Of a stretch of 64,000 nt of DNA, positions 1 to 12,157 are shown piece by piece. Source of the stretch: Gnetum montanum (Eukaryota > Streptophyta > Gnetopsida > Gnetales > Gnetaceae); the NCBI GenBank assembly GCA_015680685.1, contig MNCI01023672.1:501564-565563 (forward strand), in the 5' to 3' direction. A program made the translations under genes and the position numbers. Within the stretch, counting starts at the first letter, position 1, and every line of letters starts with the position of its first letter. Below the pieces are notes generated by a model, which was given only the letters and a program-made list of their open reading frames with translations, was not told where the DNA came from and did not search any database.

Positions 1-160
1 GAAATTGCATCCCCCTAGTGTGGAAGCCACAAAAGCCAAAATTCATGATTTCATGCACTTCAACATTGACTAGCCACTTTAACAAGCATGGTGGAAAGCT
101 CAGCATGGAATATTCATCTCCAGCATGGAAGGTGTGTCCTGGTTACTATTTATAGTAAAC

Positions 161-240
161 AAAATGGCCATGGGGAAAGGCGCTTACTACGTAAAGTAAC
201 AAAATGGCCATGGGGAAAGGCGCTTACTACGTAAAGTAAC
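161..240. repeat. 40-bp perfect tandem duplication followed by a C-run
   Basis: Bases 161-200 and 201-240 are identical 40-bp units beginning AAAATGGCCATGG. They are followed at once by a run of about 15 C and 8 A. Perfect identity means a recent duplication, or an assembly artefact next to the homopolymer. Confidence 0.9.
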
Positions 241-1472
241 GCCCCCCCCCCCCCCCAAAAAAAATTTGGACACCCATCTCACTTGAATGAGGTAGAAATT
301 GGTAGCCAATTTGCAAAAATTTGTTAGCCACTTTGTAGCCCCATTCATGGCCCAAAACTTATAAAAACTAGCCTCAAACACCATTTACAAGTTCAACACT
401 TTTTTAGCAATTTTGAAGTTTTACACTTGGGCATTTTTAAGCACTCAAGAGTTCTTATAAGTTTCCACACTTGTTTTCTCTTGAACCTAATGTAGAAACT
501 CTATGACCTTGTGACTTTGCAATTCCCCTTTGAGATTTGTAAACTTTCAAGTTCCACGTTGTACTCCTGGGATTCCGAACTCCCAGTGTAGAGTGCTTGG
601 GTAGCTTGGATTTTTCACAATTCTCAACTCCCACCATAGCCAACCTACAAATCTGAGATTGTAGTAGAGGCGGTTCAAAAGTATCAGGAGTGGCTTAGTA
701 CCTGGATTGTGGAGTAGAGTGCATCAATTTCAATAGGCTTTGAACTCCTACACAAGTGAAACCCCCCTTACTTTACTTTCATAGGAATTTTTTGTACACA
801 TTTTTGAAACCCATTCTTTATTGTTTTAATAAATTTTTAAAGTTTCATTGTTTGTGCAATCTGCATTTGCTTTTTTTTCTTTTTTTTAGATATGTAAATT
901 TTGCATTGTATTTTCACAATTTATTCACTTTGCATTTCATAAGTCCCTAGTTGATCTACCAGACTAGCCAGGATGCCCTAAACCCCATATTTTCTAGAGT
1001 CCTTGGGGATTTGTGGGTTGAGGAATTGCTTTGCACCAAATCTCCTTTGATTTTTTCCAATGATCAAATTTTCTAGTCGCAACAGTAATTATTGTAATAA
1101 CACCTAAAAGGGAAAGTTGTAATTAATATCCCAAAGGATGCGTTGTAATAATGGGCATGTCTCTCAAGGTGATCTTTGGGGGTTTGACCTAAGGTATCTA
1201 TACCTAGGCATTAAGGGTCATATTAGCATGAAGTTGCATAGTTGGTAAAGGCAAGTAACAAGTGTCGAGTGAAGTGGAACAAGAAGAGGACTAGCCATAT
1301 CTTCTAGCCAGTGATAGGCCTAACCATGGTGGTAGTGCTAGATAGCCTCTAAGGGATAAATACTGAAGGAAGAAAACCCCAAGGAACACTCAAAGCATGA
1401 ACCAAATACATTATTCCACATTAATAAAGAAATCTTTTCTTTTTCCTTCTCCATTTTACCTATTATATTTCT

Positions 1473-1576
1473 TTACACATAATGTCGAATGTTACACATA
1501 TTTGACGTTTGCTACATTATCTCCTTACACATAATGTCTCATATGATGTATATTTGACATCTACCATGACATCTAA
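1473..1576. repeat. Imperfect 52-bp tandem duplication
   Basis: TTACACATAATGTC starts at 1473 and again at 1525, and the sequence after each copy stays alignable (ATATTTGACGTTTGCTAC versus ATATTTGACATCTACC). Confidence 0.6.
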
Positions 1577-1601
1577 AAATGGGATGTCACACTTGTCTTA
1601 G

Positions 1602-3367
1602 CTTCTCCATGGTATAAAAATGATTTTCTTTTATATGCTTTATCTAGTGATGTAATTGCAACTATTATCTTAAACCAAGATATCATTGATCAAGCGAAAG
1701 ACCTATAGCTTTTATGTGTGCACCTTTGAAAGATGCAGAATTAAAATATTCATTTGTAGAAAAAAAACCGTACGTTGTCATTAAAGCTTTAAAGAAATTT
1801 TGCTACTATTTGCTAAATGCTAATGTTTTCTTATTGTTCCTAATTCAGCTATTATTACGTTAGCTAAATTACAAGATCCTAATGAAAAATGTGCTAAGTA
1901 GGTCATGAAATTGCAAGAGTATGATATTCAATAGAAAGTAGAAAAATTAGTTGGAGGAACCAATCTTGCCAAGCTAAAAGCCAAAGCCTCAACTTTGGAA
2001 AAACATGACACACCTAAAGATCAAGAGTTTATATTGCTTCACATACTAATTATTGATGAAGAATATGATGTTCTATTTGCTCCTAATCAATTACATGATC
2101 ATTGGTATGGAGATATTAAGATTTACTTAACTTTTCATTGTTGTTCTTCAGACCTTTCTAAATATAAAAGGAAGTTATTATTACTTAAATATTTTAAGTT
2201 TACCTTAATTAACAAGGACTTATTTAGGAAAAATTTCCAAGAAATATATCTTACATGTTTAGACAAAAAACAAGCTAATGATGTTTTAAAACAACTAAAT
2301 GAAGAAGAACATATAGGATATCACTTGTTAGTATATAAAATTACAAGAGTAGATAATTATTGGCCTATTATGATTAATGATGCTTACAACTTAGTTAAAA
2401 CATACGCTCAATGTCAAATATTTAAAGATAGAGATGCAAAAATTTCAACTCCTTTACAACCTACAATTAAAACCCTTTGCATAATGAACTTTAGATTTTA
2501 TAGGAGTAATTAATCCATCATCAATAGCTCAACATAAGTCTATCTGAATAGCTACTGATTATTACATACATTAGTTACAAGCTAAGGCCACAAAAATTGC
2601 AATGTCTCACGAAGTTATTTGGTTTTTATAAAACAATATAATTTCTAGATATGGATACCCTTATGGTTTAGTTGTTGATAATTGACCCACTTTCATATCT
2701 ATAGAATTTGCCAGTTGGACCAGAAAACACAATATTATTATTAAAGCTATAACTGAGTACTATCCCCAATATAATGGTTTAGTAGAGTCATCTAATAAAA
2801 TTATATTAGATTGAATCAATAAGCTAATAACTCAAAATTCTCATACATGGCATGAACAATTAAAATGGGCAATATGGACTACTCAAATTTGTTATAAGAA
2901 GTTAGTTAAAACTACACCATATGGTGTGGTATATGGGCAAGAACCAATTTTACCAATAAATCAACAAATTCCAACATATCAATTCTTCTTGGATTATTTG
3001 CCAACCAATGACCATTTAATTTCATGCACATGATAGTTGGGATTTAGAACCTAAAGAGGTTGAAGAAGTTGAAAACTTATTTAATCACCAACAAGTTATC
3101 AAAAGATGGTTTGATAGGCAATACATAGCTAAAGTCATTAAGGAAGGTGATTTAATTCTTAAGAGAGATAGAGCATATGGTCAAACAGGTCCACAAAATA
3201 AGTTTTCTCTTATGTGGTTAAGCCCATATCAAGTCATAGATGTCATTGGCCCCAATGTTTACAAAGTTGCAAATTTGCAAGAAAACAAACCTTATAGGAA
3301 TTTTAATGCATTTCATTTGAAGCATTTCTATTTTGGATCCCCTTGTGGACACCTATTTGATCCTTAG
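1602..3367 (+). pseudogene. Decayed Ty3/gypsy pol: RNase H end and integrase
   Basis: Translating across many stops gives a Ty3/gypsy pol 3' end. Positions 1640-1950 give SSDVIATIILNQ and later KLQEYDIQ, typical of the RNase H end. The longest open stretch, 1995-2513, covers the linker and the zinc-binding region of integrase. The integrase core at about 2540-3000 still shows its three acidic residues: Asp in ATDYY (2557-2559), Asp in VVDN (2677-2679) and Glu in GLVESSN (2784-2786). The C-terminal tail (PYQVIDVIGPNVYKVAN, then FHLKHF) ends at a stop at 3365-3367. Reverse transcriptase, protease and gag are not visible upstream, so the copy is 5'-truncated or interrupted. It lies in the same orientation as the LTR at 4303-5233 and is probably part of that element. 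Confidence 0.75.
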
Positions 3368-4302
3368 TTGTGTGTTTTCTTCTCATTCCTTTTGCATTTC
3401 ATATGTATATAGTTGCATTTGCATTATTTTCTTTGCATCTTCATGGTCATTTTTATGCATTTATAGTTTGTCATGGCTTTTGTACTTTTCATCATGATTT
3501 GATCCTTCTATACGTCTTCACATGATTTTAATAATCATTATCATAATCTAAGTAACTAGGCTTTAGGTCATCATAATACCATTTGAAGATTAAACAAGTA
3601 TAATATTATATAATATCTTGTTATTATTATATCATATTATTCCTTATTATTGTATAAAATCTCCTTTATATGATTTATTTAAATAATTCTATGATTCTTC
3701 CTAACTTATTTCAAAAGGTAATAGTTTTATTAGTCATGTTGGATTAAGGAGGATGGGATTTATGCTAACTTATCATGTTCTTATCATGGTCATGTGAATG
3801 CAAGACATGTGAAATAAGGAAAGTGGTTAGCCATGATTACTCAGTGATCTTTAAAAAATCCCTTTTTTGTTCCCTAAGCCCTAGTCCTCAAGTGTGATGA
3901 TCCATGATTGTCTCTTGAACAATAGGGCGAAGTGACTTCCTTTTCACTTGAGAACCCTCAACCACCTAGGTGACTTGCCATGATGCCACCTAGCTTAGAA
4001 TTAAAGACACACTCACAAGGGTTGAACTACACCATGTGTAAAGTTTTTGAAAGGACCCTTTTTGTTGGTAATGTAGCTAATCAACCAAACTCATGTTGGA
4101 ATTATTACCTTAAAAATGAAGTGCAACATGAGCAAAGTTTCCTCTAAAAAAAAAAAGAGGACCATGCTCACTAGTAGTGCAATAAGTTCTCAAGTATGAT
4201 GGGGTTTAGTAGTGATCTTTACCCTACCCCTCCAATGCCATTCAAAATATGTTTTAGAAAAAAAGGAAAATTTCCAATTCCTATACTTTTTTTCTTTCTC
4301 AA
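3368..4302 (+). other. Non-coding spacer between pol and LTR
   Basis: AT-rich sequence with no convincing ORF. Short tracts of TATTATATAAT lie at 3600-3670 and a run of A at 4147-4157. No env-position ORF like those at 23297 or 53470 was found here. A purine tract (AGAAAAAAAGGAAAA) near 4256-4270 could be a decayed polypurine tract. Confidence 0.4.
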
Positions 4303-5233
4303 TTGATGAAGCGTCAAAGTGTCACATTAATGGGTCTCGTCAACGAGGCCACGTCGATCGGTCCTGTCAACAAGGCCACATTGATGTAGCCCTACCTACT
4401 GATGCAACCCCGTCAACATGGTGTTGCCTTGTTGACGAGATCATGTCAATGTAGCATTTGCTACATTTATGAGGCCCCATCGATGTAGCTCCATAGTAAA
4501 GTCTATAAATACGCACTCACTAGTCGTGTTTATAGGGAGTCGAGTCATAGTTTTAGTAGAGCTGTTGCAGTTTTTTTATTTGAGAGTTAGAATATTTTTC
4601 TAAGTGCCTGTAGCAAGAGTCAAAAAGTGTACGGATCTTTATTTGAGCACGCCAACGTGAACGACAATAAAGATGAGCCTTTTCATCAAACCTAGCACTT
4701 GGAATAGATTAATGATTTATTTCTGCATTTACTGTTTTCATTAATTATGTGATTAATTAAGTAAGACTTTAATTAATTAACTAATTCAACTAAATAGATT
4801 AAACACATAAGTATGACCACTTTGAGTATAACATATAGCGCTTGGTAATCCCAGCAGCACTTAATGCTTGGTAACCTAGTATTGTTGCATGTGTTCATGA
4901 TGTGTACGAAAAATGGGATCGAATGCTTATGTTAGGATAGTTAGTTATCAATTAGCAATCAAATTAGTTAAATTGGTTAATAAATTGAGTTTCAACTTGT
5001 TATCAATCGTAGGCAAATAAAATATAAAATAATAAAAATCATGTGCCCCAATTACACTTAACCATACAACTAAGCTTTATAAGTGCAATTGGGAAGACAA
5101 CGATCGTCATAGTTAGATTTCACCTCCTAGAACCAACGTACCTAGGAACTTAATGTTTGTGGAATTTGACTGAATTGTGTGTGAACACTTGTAATTCGTA
5201 TGGTTGGGGGTAGGGTATACTTGCTACTCATCA
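4303..5233 (+). repeat. LTR of an Athila-like element (left border uncertain)
   Basis: The right end is ...CTACTCATCA, the terminus used by the other Athila-like LTRs in this window. Internal landmarks shared with the LTRs at 37111 and 43338 are the TATA box TATAAATA (4504-4511), GGATCTTTATTTGAGCA, GCTTGGTAATCCCAGCA, and TTCGTATGGTT near the end. U3 contains an inverted repeat CGTCAAC (4411-4417) / GTTGACG (4431-4437). A start at TGATGAAGCGTC (4303) gives a length like its relatives, but TGATGGGG at 4198 is an alternative. No primer site follows, so this reads as the 3' LTR of the pol fragment at 1602-3367. Confidence 0.7.
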
Positions 5234-7570
5234 CCAATATTTGACACCAAAAAGAAAAGTGAAAGCTAAGGAAAATTTCAAAAGTTATGGTTAACCATGA
5301 TCTTAAGAAAGCATGTTCTCTTCATAGAATTAGGTATAAGTCCCATTCTCAAAGGTTTCTTCCCACTAATAACTCTTATCTTATAAGTTATAACTTATGA
5401 AGTTTATATAGTATAAATTAAATCTTAAATGATCTCATGAGGAGGTTTGGAAGTTGGCACATGCCTAGGTTCTCTATTTGATCATATGATTATTTAACAT
5501 TATTGACTAGTTTACAATTTTGCAAATCTCCGGTGTCTTAGGTTTTTATGATCATTATGGTCCTTACATTTTGGATGTTTTAACAACATTAAGGTCTGTA
5601 ATCCGATTCAAGAGGTTGCCAACATGAATCATAGGTAAAACAAAGCAACAGTTGAGAGCCCAGAATTTTCGATTGCACTGGTTCATTTTTCTTTTTCACC
5701 CACCGTAACCTATTGAAAGCTGTCAACAAGAAGTTTTTCGGGCAGGTTCAGTCGCACTCCAATGGGCAGTTCCTCGAGGGCCAAGAATTTAGATTTTGTC
5801 TTGCTAATTTTAAAGTTATGCTTATATCGTAAACTTCAACGAAATCTATGGATTCTTATCAAAAACATAAACAATCACGGTACAGAGGAGACCAAACCAG
5901 ATCACCCAAGTACTTTCGTTCATGCAATTAAACAAGTATCATCCCAAAGCTGCAAGACGTTTGAATTTTCATCATCACATCACACAAAATAACCAAAAAC
6001 TGCACCAAGAAAAGATCTGTCTTTCTCACTCACGCCACTCAAATAAGGTGGAAACAAAGACAAAAGTCGCCACAACAACTTCCTCAACAGGAAACCCAAA
6101 ATGTGCATTCACGGGCCACATTCCTTGAACCTTTTGTCTTTCCCCACGAGTCAGCGCTGGAATTGCAGAGCAAGTTCCTGTATTTGGGCGTTTAACCTTT
6201 ACCTTTTTCCCTTGGAAAATCGCTGTGCAGCATGTACCTTGAATATGCCTGACTTGTGTGATCAAGAACAGGACAGATTATTTCCAAGCCCTTTCCCAAA
6301 TTCCTGTCTGCTGCTACTGCGTGATATCTGATCTCAGGGAGGGCAACCATAACAAGTGGCACGTCCAAAACAGCGCCACCGAAAAAACAAAAAAAAAAGG
6401 CCACGAACGACGCAGAAGCACGGGAACGAAGCCATGAACGTCTCAGAAATAAAGAAGAATCGCTTTCAGAGATTGGCCACTGAAACCAGAAACCGCTAAA
6501 AAAAACATAACAAAACTAGTTAGAAATTCAAAACCCACTTTGCGTAAGTGGAGAAATTGTGGTGGGCAACATGTCACATGGCGAATACTAGTGGATAAGT
6601 TCCATCAGCCAAACATTTTGGGGATTCCCGTGACAATTGGTGTTGCAGATATGAACATGTGGAGCAGTGCAGGAGCAAGCCAATAGCATCAGATGTTTGT
6701 TTTTGCGTCGGAATTTGGTGGGGAATTTGAATTTGAAGCATTTTTGAATAAATTATATCTTGTACCTACCTGCCTACACAAACAGGCCACGTCATGGACC
6801 GGCATAACGGGCATCCTGTGACCGAGGTTCTGGTTCTTGGAGGTATGCTGTGGTGCAGCCATGTGGCACAAACAAACTGTATGGTTGAATCCTACAAAGC
6901 TCCAATGTCTGCGCCGCATGTTTTTATTAGCCGGGGCAGAGAAAAGGAATGAAGCATTGAATTTCGTGATTTCATCCGACATTTCGTCCATCCTTTTGCA
7001 GCAGGAAAATGGGATTGAAGAGAGGATAATTTCATGAAGTCAGCGGAGCATCAAATATTATTCAGCGGATTCTGAGATTTGGCAGAAGAAGAGGGGTCTC
7101 GGTAATAGTTGGTGATAAGTACTCTGATGCGAGTGTGGGGATTGTTTCGGATTTTGGATTTTGGTTCGGTTTAATTTTCGGGTCTGGGTTGAATTTGGTT
7201 AGGGGCTTATTTTAGGACCCTGTCAGATGTTCTCTGGAGGTCCCTATTTGTCTGCAGGCTTCTCTGTGTAAAGGGGACAGGATTATGATGAGTGGGAATA
7301 ATTTCTGGTAATCCATGTTTAATTGCTGTTCCTGATAGGCTGTTTGTGGTTGTGTATTATCCCTGTTGCAGGCAGGACGTGGAGCAAGTTTGTTTGGTTG
7401 AAAGCTCAAATTGGGGAGGTGGGGAACTGGGTTTTCTGGATGCTGTAAGATTGGAATTGATCTGTTTTTGGGTTTTGTTGGGTCTGAACAGGAATTTCGC
7501 TGAGTTTGGGGGTGCCTGGTTTTTTTGTTTTGTTTGTTTTTTGCCGAGTTTGCTGAGTTGGGATTTTGTG
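5234..7570 (+). other. Intergenic region upstream of the SnRK2 gene
   Basis: No gene recognised. Short overlapping ORFs on both strands at 5760-7040 show no family resemblance and no coding continuity. From about 5650 the sequence is less AT-rich and looks single-copy, as expected for a promoter-proximal region. One ACGTGG core, the type of site bound by ABA-response bZIP factors, lies on the minus strand at 6787-6794 (CCACGTCA on plus). Confidence 0.4.
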
Positions 7571-8094
7571 GGTTATATAGTTGTTGGTGATTGAATTGTT
7601 TGCAGTGTCGGTGGTTAATTGAGGAGGGAGGGCCCCCTCGCTGTTGTTGTTGTTGTTGTTGGTCGTGTTTGCCGCACGCCCACAACCCCATCAACGGTCT
7701 CGGCGATTGCATCGGCGGCAGCAGCAGCAGCGGCAGAAGAAGAAAGAAGAGGGGGTTAAAAACTCTGGATTGGATTTTGGGTCAGTAGCAAAATCCTGTT
7801 TGTTTATTGTTGAACAGGCTTTTGTTTAGTGGATTGGTTCAGTAATTCTGCTTGTGTTGGATCGGATCGGATCGGATTGGATTGGATTGGATTGTTTCCT
7901 AGGGAGATTTGAGATACTTGTGTGAGATTGGAGAATTTTTGGCAGAAATTTAGTGGGATGAAATGGGAAGAGTTTGGGAAAAGCTTTGATGCACAGATTT
8001 TGGGGAAGTGTATGACTGTGTGATAGGAAGAATTTTTGTTTGTTGTTGTTGTTGTTTTTGGGAGGATTTTATTGTTTGCGGGTTGGGAGAGAGA
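7571..8094 (+). promoter_or_regulatory. Putative SnRK2 core promoter and 5' leader
   Basis: A TATA-like TTATATAG lies at 7573-7580, about 515 bases before the start codon. The leader is rich in simple repeats: TGTTGTTGTTGTT at 7641-7660, CAGCAGCAGCAG near 7720-7733 and a GGATC/GGATT array at 7859-7894. An ACGTGG core also occurs just upstream, at 7377-7382. The transcription start and any leader intron cannot be fixed from sequence alone. Confidence 0.3.
7859..7894. repeat. Pentanucleotide microsatellite (GGATC/GGATT)n
   Basis: Seven consecutive 5-bp units, GGATC changing to GGATT along the array, in the presumed SnRK2 5' leader. Confidence 0.9.
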
Positions 8095-10742
8095 ATGAAT
8101 CGTGATCGTGAAGCAGGGTCATCAATGGACATGCCTATTATGCACGACAATGATCGGTACGAACTGGTGAAGGACATTGGTTCTGGGAATTTCGGGGTTG
8201 CTCGCCTAATGCGTGACAGGCACACCAGAGAGTTGGTTGCTGTGAAATACATAGAGCGTGGCGAGAAGGTTGGGCCATTTTTTAACTTATGGGTTTCATT
8301 TTTCATAAATTGGTCTGAATTTTAGTAGGGAGTTTTGCACTTTTCTGGTTGTGACATATTTGTTTGCTGCTTGTGGTGGGTTTTGTTTATGAAGATTGAT
8401 GAGAATGTGCAGAGGGAAATTATCAATCACCGGTCTCTCAGGCACCCCAATATTGTTCGATTCAGAGAGGTAAATTTTTCTTTTCTTTTACTTTTTTGGT
8501 ACTTCCTTTATGAGCTGAAATGATTTAACGTTTGTGCATGGGTAGTCACTAGCCAGAAATTGGTAATTTGTTCATGATTCCACATTCAACTTTTGGTTCA
8601 TCTGGTCCTACTCTGTGTGTGGTTTAAACTGATTCTTTGTTCATTGCTCAAGTTTTAGATATTGAACTCTCCATATGTTTTCCTGGGATAGATTTCTGTC
8701 TCACTGTCTTTGTCTTTTTCTATAGTCGCAACTAGGTCTCTTCGGAATCTCTTTCAGCCAATATCTGTACTTCCCGGATTGTAAAATGGCGCATTTTTTA
8801 ATCACCATTTGTCCCGGATTACGTTGCTAGATTTTCCGGACATTATTTTTTCTTACCAATCCAGTGCTATTTACAAAATCCTTGTGATAATGGACTTTGC
8901 AGGTTATACTGACACCAACCCACTTGGCAATTGTCATGGAATACGCGGCAGGTGGTGAGCTCTTTGAGAAAATCTGTAGTGCTGGCCGTTTCAGTGAAGA
9001 TGAGGTTCTGTAAAATAAATATTGTTCTTAGAAAATTCTTTTGGATTATTGTTGTAGATAAAGAGCTTTCTCTAATATTTGTTACTGTATTTAGTTTGTA
9101 ATTCTAGCATTCATAATATTTTCTAAATAGAAAAGTCTACTTGACATTCAAATGATTCTTATTGTAAAATGATTGGTCTCTAAATTTCGATAGTGATGAC
9201 ATTTAACAGGCACGTTTCTTCTTCCAACAATTGATATCAGGAGTAAGCTACTGTCATTCTATGGTGAGGAATAGCAATGCCTTGGTGGAATGCACTGGAT
9301 AAATAATTTGATTAAAATCATTTCCATTAGATTTCTTCGTCTGAAGGTGTGATAGAAAATAGTTGTATGGTCTCTTATATTGCACTGTACAATTGCAGGA
9401 AATTTGTCACAGAGATTTGAAGCTTGAAAATACACTTCTGGATGGAAGCCCTACTCCTCGTCTCAAGATCTGTGATTTTGGTTACTCAAAGGTGATCCTT
9501 GATAACACTTCTTGCTTATTAAATCAGTCATGAAACATTAGTTTTACTTGTTGGTCGTTCGCTTTATTGATGCTTCACGATCCTGTTGATCTGACATTTT
9601 GGCATAGCAAATATCCTTTTTCTTTGCATCTAACTGTTTTGTTCCTGCAGTCTTCATTGCTTCACTCTCAACCAAAATCTACCGTCGGCACTCCTGCATA
9701 CATAGGTCCAGAAGTTCTGTCCAAAAAAGAATACGATGGCAAGGCAAGAACTACTTCATTTCTAGCTTTAGAAGTAAATTTACAATCTTAGTTGTTGGGT
9801 AATGATATCTCCTTCAGTGTTTTATATTTATAAAATGGTACGATTTCATGCAGCAGTAAACATTCCACATTGAGTATGTTCCACACCATTTGTAAGAACA
9901 CCTACTGTAATGATTTCTTTACTGATTTAAGAAACTGATCTTTTGTAACTTACGTTATTACAGATTGCAGATGTGTGGTCATGTGGGGTCACACTGTATG
10001 TAATGTTAGTAGGAGCATATCCCTTTGAGGACGCTGAAGATCCCAGAAATTTCAGGAAAACCATTGGGGTAAGGCCTTGAAAATCAACTTTAGATATAGG
10101 ATTTTAAAAGCTCGTTCCAGAGTTGTCTGAAACTGAAAATTTATGTAACCTTTTTCATTTTCTTTTTCGATTGCAGCGTATATTGAATGTACAGTACACA
10201 ATTCCAGACTATGTTCATATCTCGCAAGAATGCCGTCAGCTTCTAGCAAGAATATTTGTGGCTGATCCTGCAAAGGTCCACTTAGATATTTCTCTTGCAA
10301 TCTTTTCATTGTTTTTTCTTGCTCAGTTTTTTCCTGAAGCTTTGCAGTTGTCTTATAATCGTGTTTTGTATAGCTCAGCTATTTTGACACGTATTGTTTT
10401 GCTTGGTTTATTCCTAACTAATTTCTGATTATATTCCTTTCTGTTTTTTCATTTCTTGAACAGAGAATTAAAATTCCTGAAATCAGGAATCATGAGTGGT
10501 TCCTTAAGAACCTACCTGCAGATTTATTTGATGCAGAAGAGACGAACAATCAGTATGATGATGACCAGCCCATGCAAAGCAATGAAGAAATCATGAGAAT
10601 CATTGCGGAGGCTCGGATTCCCCCACCGGGTGCAGGATTAAAACAGTACCTTGGTGATAGCTTTGATTTTGATGACATGGATCTTGAAAACGATGCTGAT
10701 CTTGATGTTGATAGCAGTGGGGAATTTGTATGTGCTATGTAA
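8095..10742 (+). CDS. SnRK2 protein kinase, group III (SnRK2.6/OST1-like), nine exons
   Basis: Ser/Thr kinase of the plant SnRK2 family. Group III members are activated by abscisic acid after release from PP2C phosphatases and phosphorylate ABF transcription factors and ion channels. Exons: 8095-8268, 8395-8469, 8903-9004, 9210-9263, 9399-9491, 9651-9743, 9964-10068, 10177-10275, 10464-10742, giving 357 codons, close to the family length of about 360. Visible kinase features are the GSGNFG glycine loop, VAVKYI lysine, HRDLKLEN catalytic loop, DFGYSK, and the activation-loop KSTVGTPAY. The C-terminus carries the SnRK2-specific helix and an acidic ABA-box-like tail ([16 protein letters not shown], ending FVCAM). 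The nine-exon structure matches SnRK2 genes and all junctions keep frame. Oddities are the GC donor at exon 6 and Gly in place of Ala in the APE motif. An inner Met (residue 11, before DMPIMHD) is an alternative start. I see no disabling change. Confidence 0.96.
9744..9963 (+). other. GC-AG intron in the SnRK2 gene
   Basis: Exon 6 ends ...GATGGCAAG and the intron begins GCAAGA; it ends TTATTACAG before ATTGCAGATGTG. Protein continuity (EYDGK then IADVWSCG) requires this junction. AAG|GCAAG is the usual context of the minor GC-AG class spliced by the major spliceosome. The other seven introns are GT-AG. Confidence 0.85.
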
Positions 10743-12050
10743 TTTATGTGTTAATATTGTTTTATAAAGAAGGCTTTAAACTTGCTCCGTTATCATTTCT
10801 TCTACAGAAGCTGTGAATCTGGTAAGTAAGCAGATGAAAATCTTGTCTGCAAGATTATGTCCCAGCACTATGAAAGTGACAAATGATCGAGGTAAATGTC
10901 ATTTAATTCCCCCATGCCTGTTGTACAACTGAACATTATACTCCAAATGTTATGCAGAAGAAGCTTCCGTACTCTGCTTAAAATTCTCTTTTAAGAGTAA
11001 GGAATATATTTTGTCTTGTATTCATTTGTATTCCAGTATGTGGGCTCGTTAGTCTATGTTTGCTTTGCATTGTTGAAGAAGTTTTTAGCTATCCTGTTAG
11101 TGACCGGTTGCTTTCCCATTGCAATTTTTGTTTTAATCCATCTATATGCATTGGTGTGCCTTTATTGCTGCTGTTATTTTGTTTGGTAATCTATGACCCG
11201 CTAAGTTTCGATGTCAAAGGAAAAAACCAAGTTGTATTCTACAAACAGAAATAGGTGTGTTTGAATCACCTGTATATCTATTCATGCAATTCTTTAAACT
11301 TGTTTTGCTTGCTAAGTATTATTTTAGCATATAAAAAATTGAATTGGACTATAGGTACACTGGAGACATAGTTAAGATGATACATAAAAAAGTTAATTTA
11401 TAAAGAAACATAACAATGCTCTTTAAGTGTGATTTGAATGGTCGTAAATCTTTCTTCTAGAGTGAGCCTCCGCTCAATTAGTAACTGCAGAAAGATTTGA
11501 AACAGAATATGATGCAGATATTCAATATGCATTTCTAAAATAGACCTTCCTCTAAAAGAAGGAAATTAGAACTTGCTGCAAGTGTTAAAATCATTTTAAT
11601 AGATGATAACCCTACATAAGGTTTCCATTGATGATAATCTAGAGTACTCTAGAAACCAATATCTGATCGAAGAGTTCGAAACTCAGATTTATCAAAGGAT
11701 ACGCTCTTTATGGCGAGCAAGATTTAGAAAGGCTTCCAACCCTTTATTTGCTAGAGTAAATATTTTTTTTAAAGGCGAGAATCGAATACTTTTGGAAAAT
11801 GTTAAGATGGTAATGCATCTGTTATTGGATGCCATTCGTTTTCCTAATTAGATGAAAAGTGCCATTAGCATTACCATATCAAATCGGTAAAACAGTTGCA
11901 CTTGCAGCATTGAATTATTATTATAACTAAACATATATGGGGGGCTCAGACCGTTGTTGCAGGAAAAAGGAGCGTAGCGAATGCAAAAGTTAAATCTGCA
12001 GGCTCTTGAAATCTGGAAAACCGATCGGAGTGCTAGCGCTTTTTAAAATG

Positions 12051-12157
12051 GGATAATTTGAAACTCTCAAAGTGAGATCACTTTAAAATGTTTAAAATTT
12101 AAAATGGCATAATTTGAAACACTCAAAGTGAGATCACTCTAAAATGTTTAAAATGAA
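12051..12157. repeat. Two-copy tandem repeat, about 54 bp
   Basis: ATAATTTGAAAC(T/A)CTCAAAGTG occurs from about 12053 and again from about 12108, each followed by AGATCACT and AAAATGTTTAAAAT. Confidence 0.8.

Larger units (their letters stand above)
1..1601. other. Unassigned repeat-like flank
   Basis: No coding region can be supported. A TATA-like TTATAAAAAC near 359-368 lies in sequence that could be the promoter part of an LTR, but I could not find matching termini or a second copy. Two short tandem duplications and a C-run are listed separately. Sequence from about 1093 (TGTAATAAC) to 1591 (GATGTCACA) has LTR-like ends but no target duplication, so it is not called. Confidence 0.3.

Noticed and set aside
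1093-1591. Possible solo LTR with TG...CA ends
   Set aside because: Flanking bases ATTAT and CTTGT do not form a target duplication, and no second copy was found in the window.
5234-5255. Possible primer binding site (TTTGACACC) after the 5233 LTR end
   Set aside because: It does not extend into the GCCGGGGA part of the Athila site and no gag follows, so the LTR is treated as a 3' LTR.
5760-6404. Cluster of overlapping ORFs of 60-80 codons on both strands
   Set aside because: All are short and mutually overlapping with no family features; treated as chance ORFs in upstream DNA.
7212-7712. 166-codon minus-strand ORF with a Gln run
   Set aside because: It is the antisense of the GTT-repeat-rich SnRK2 leader; the Gln run is only the reverse of TTG repeats and no domain is visible.
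11603-11851. 82-codon ORF downstream of SnRK2
   Set aside because: No recognisable family, flanked by stops in repeat-like DNA, no splice structure.
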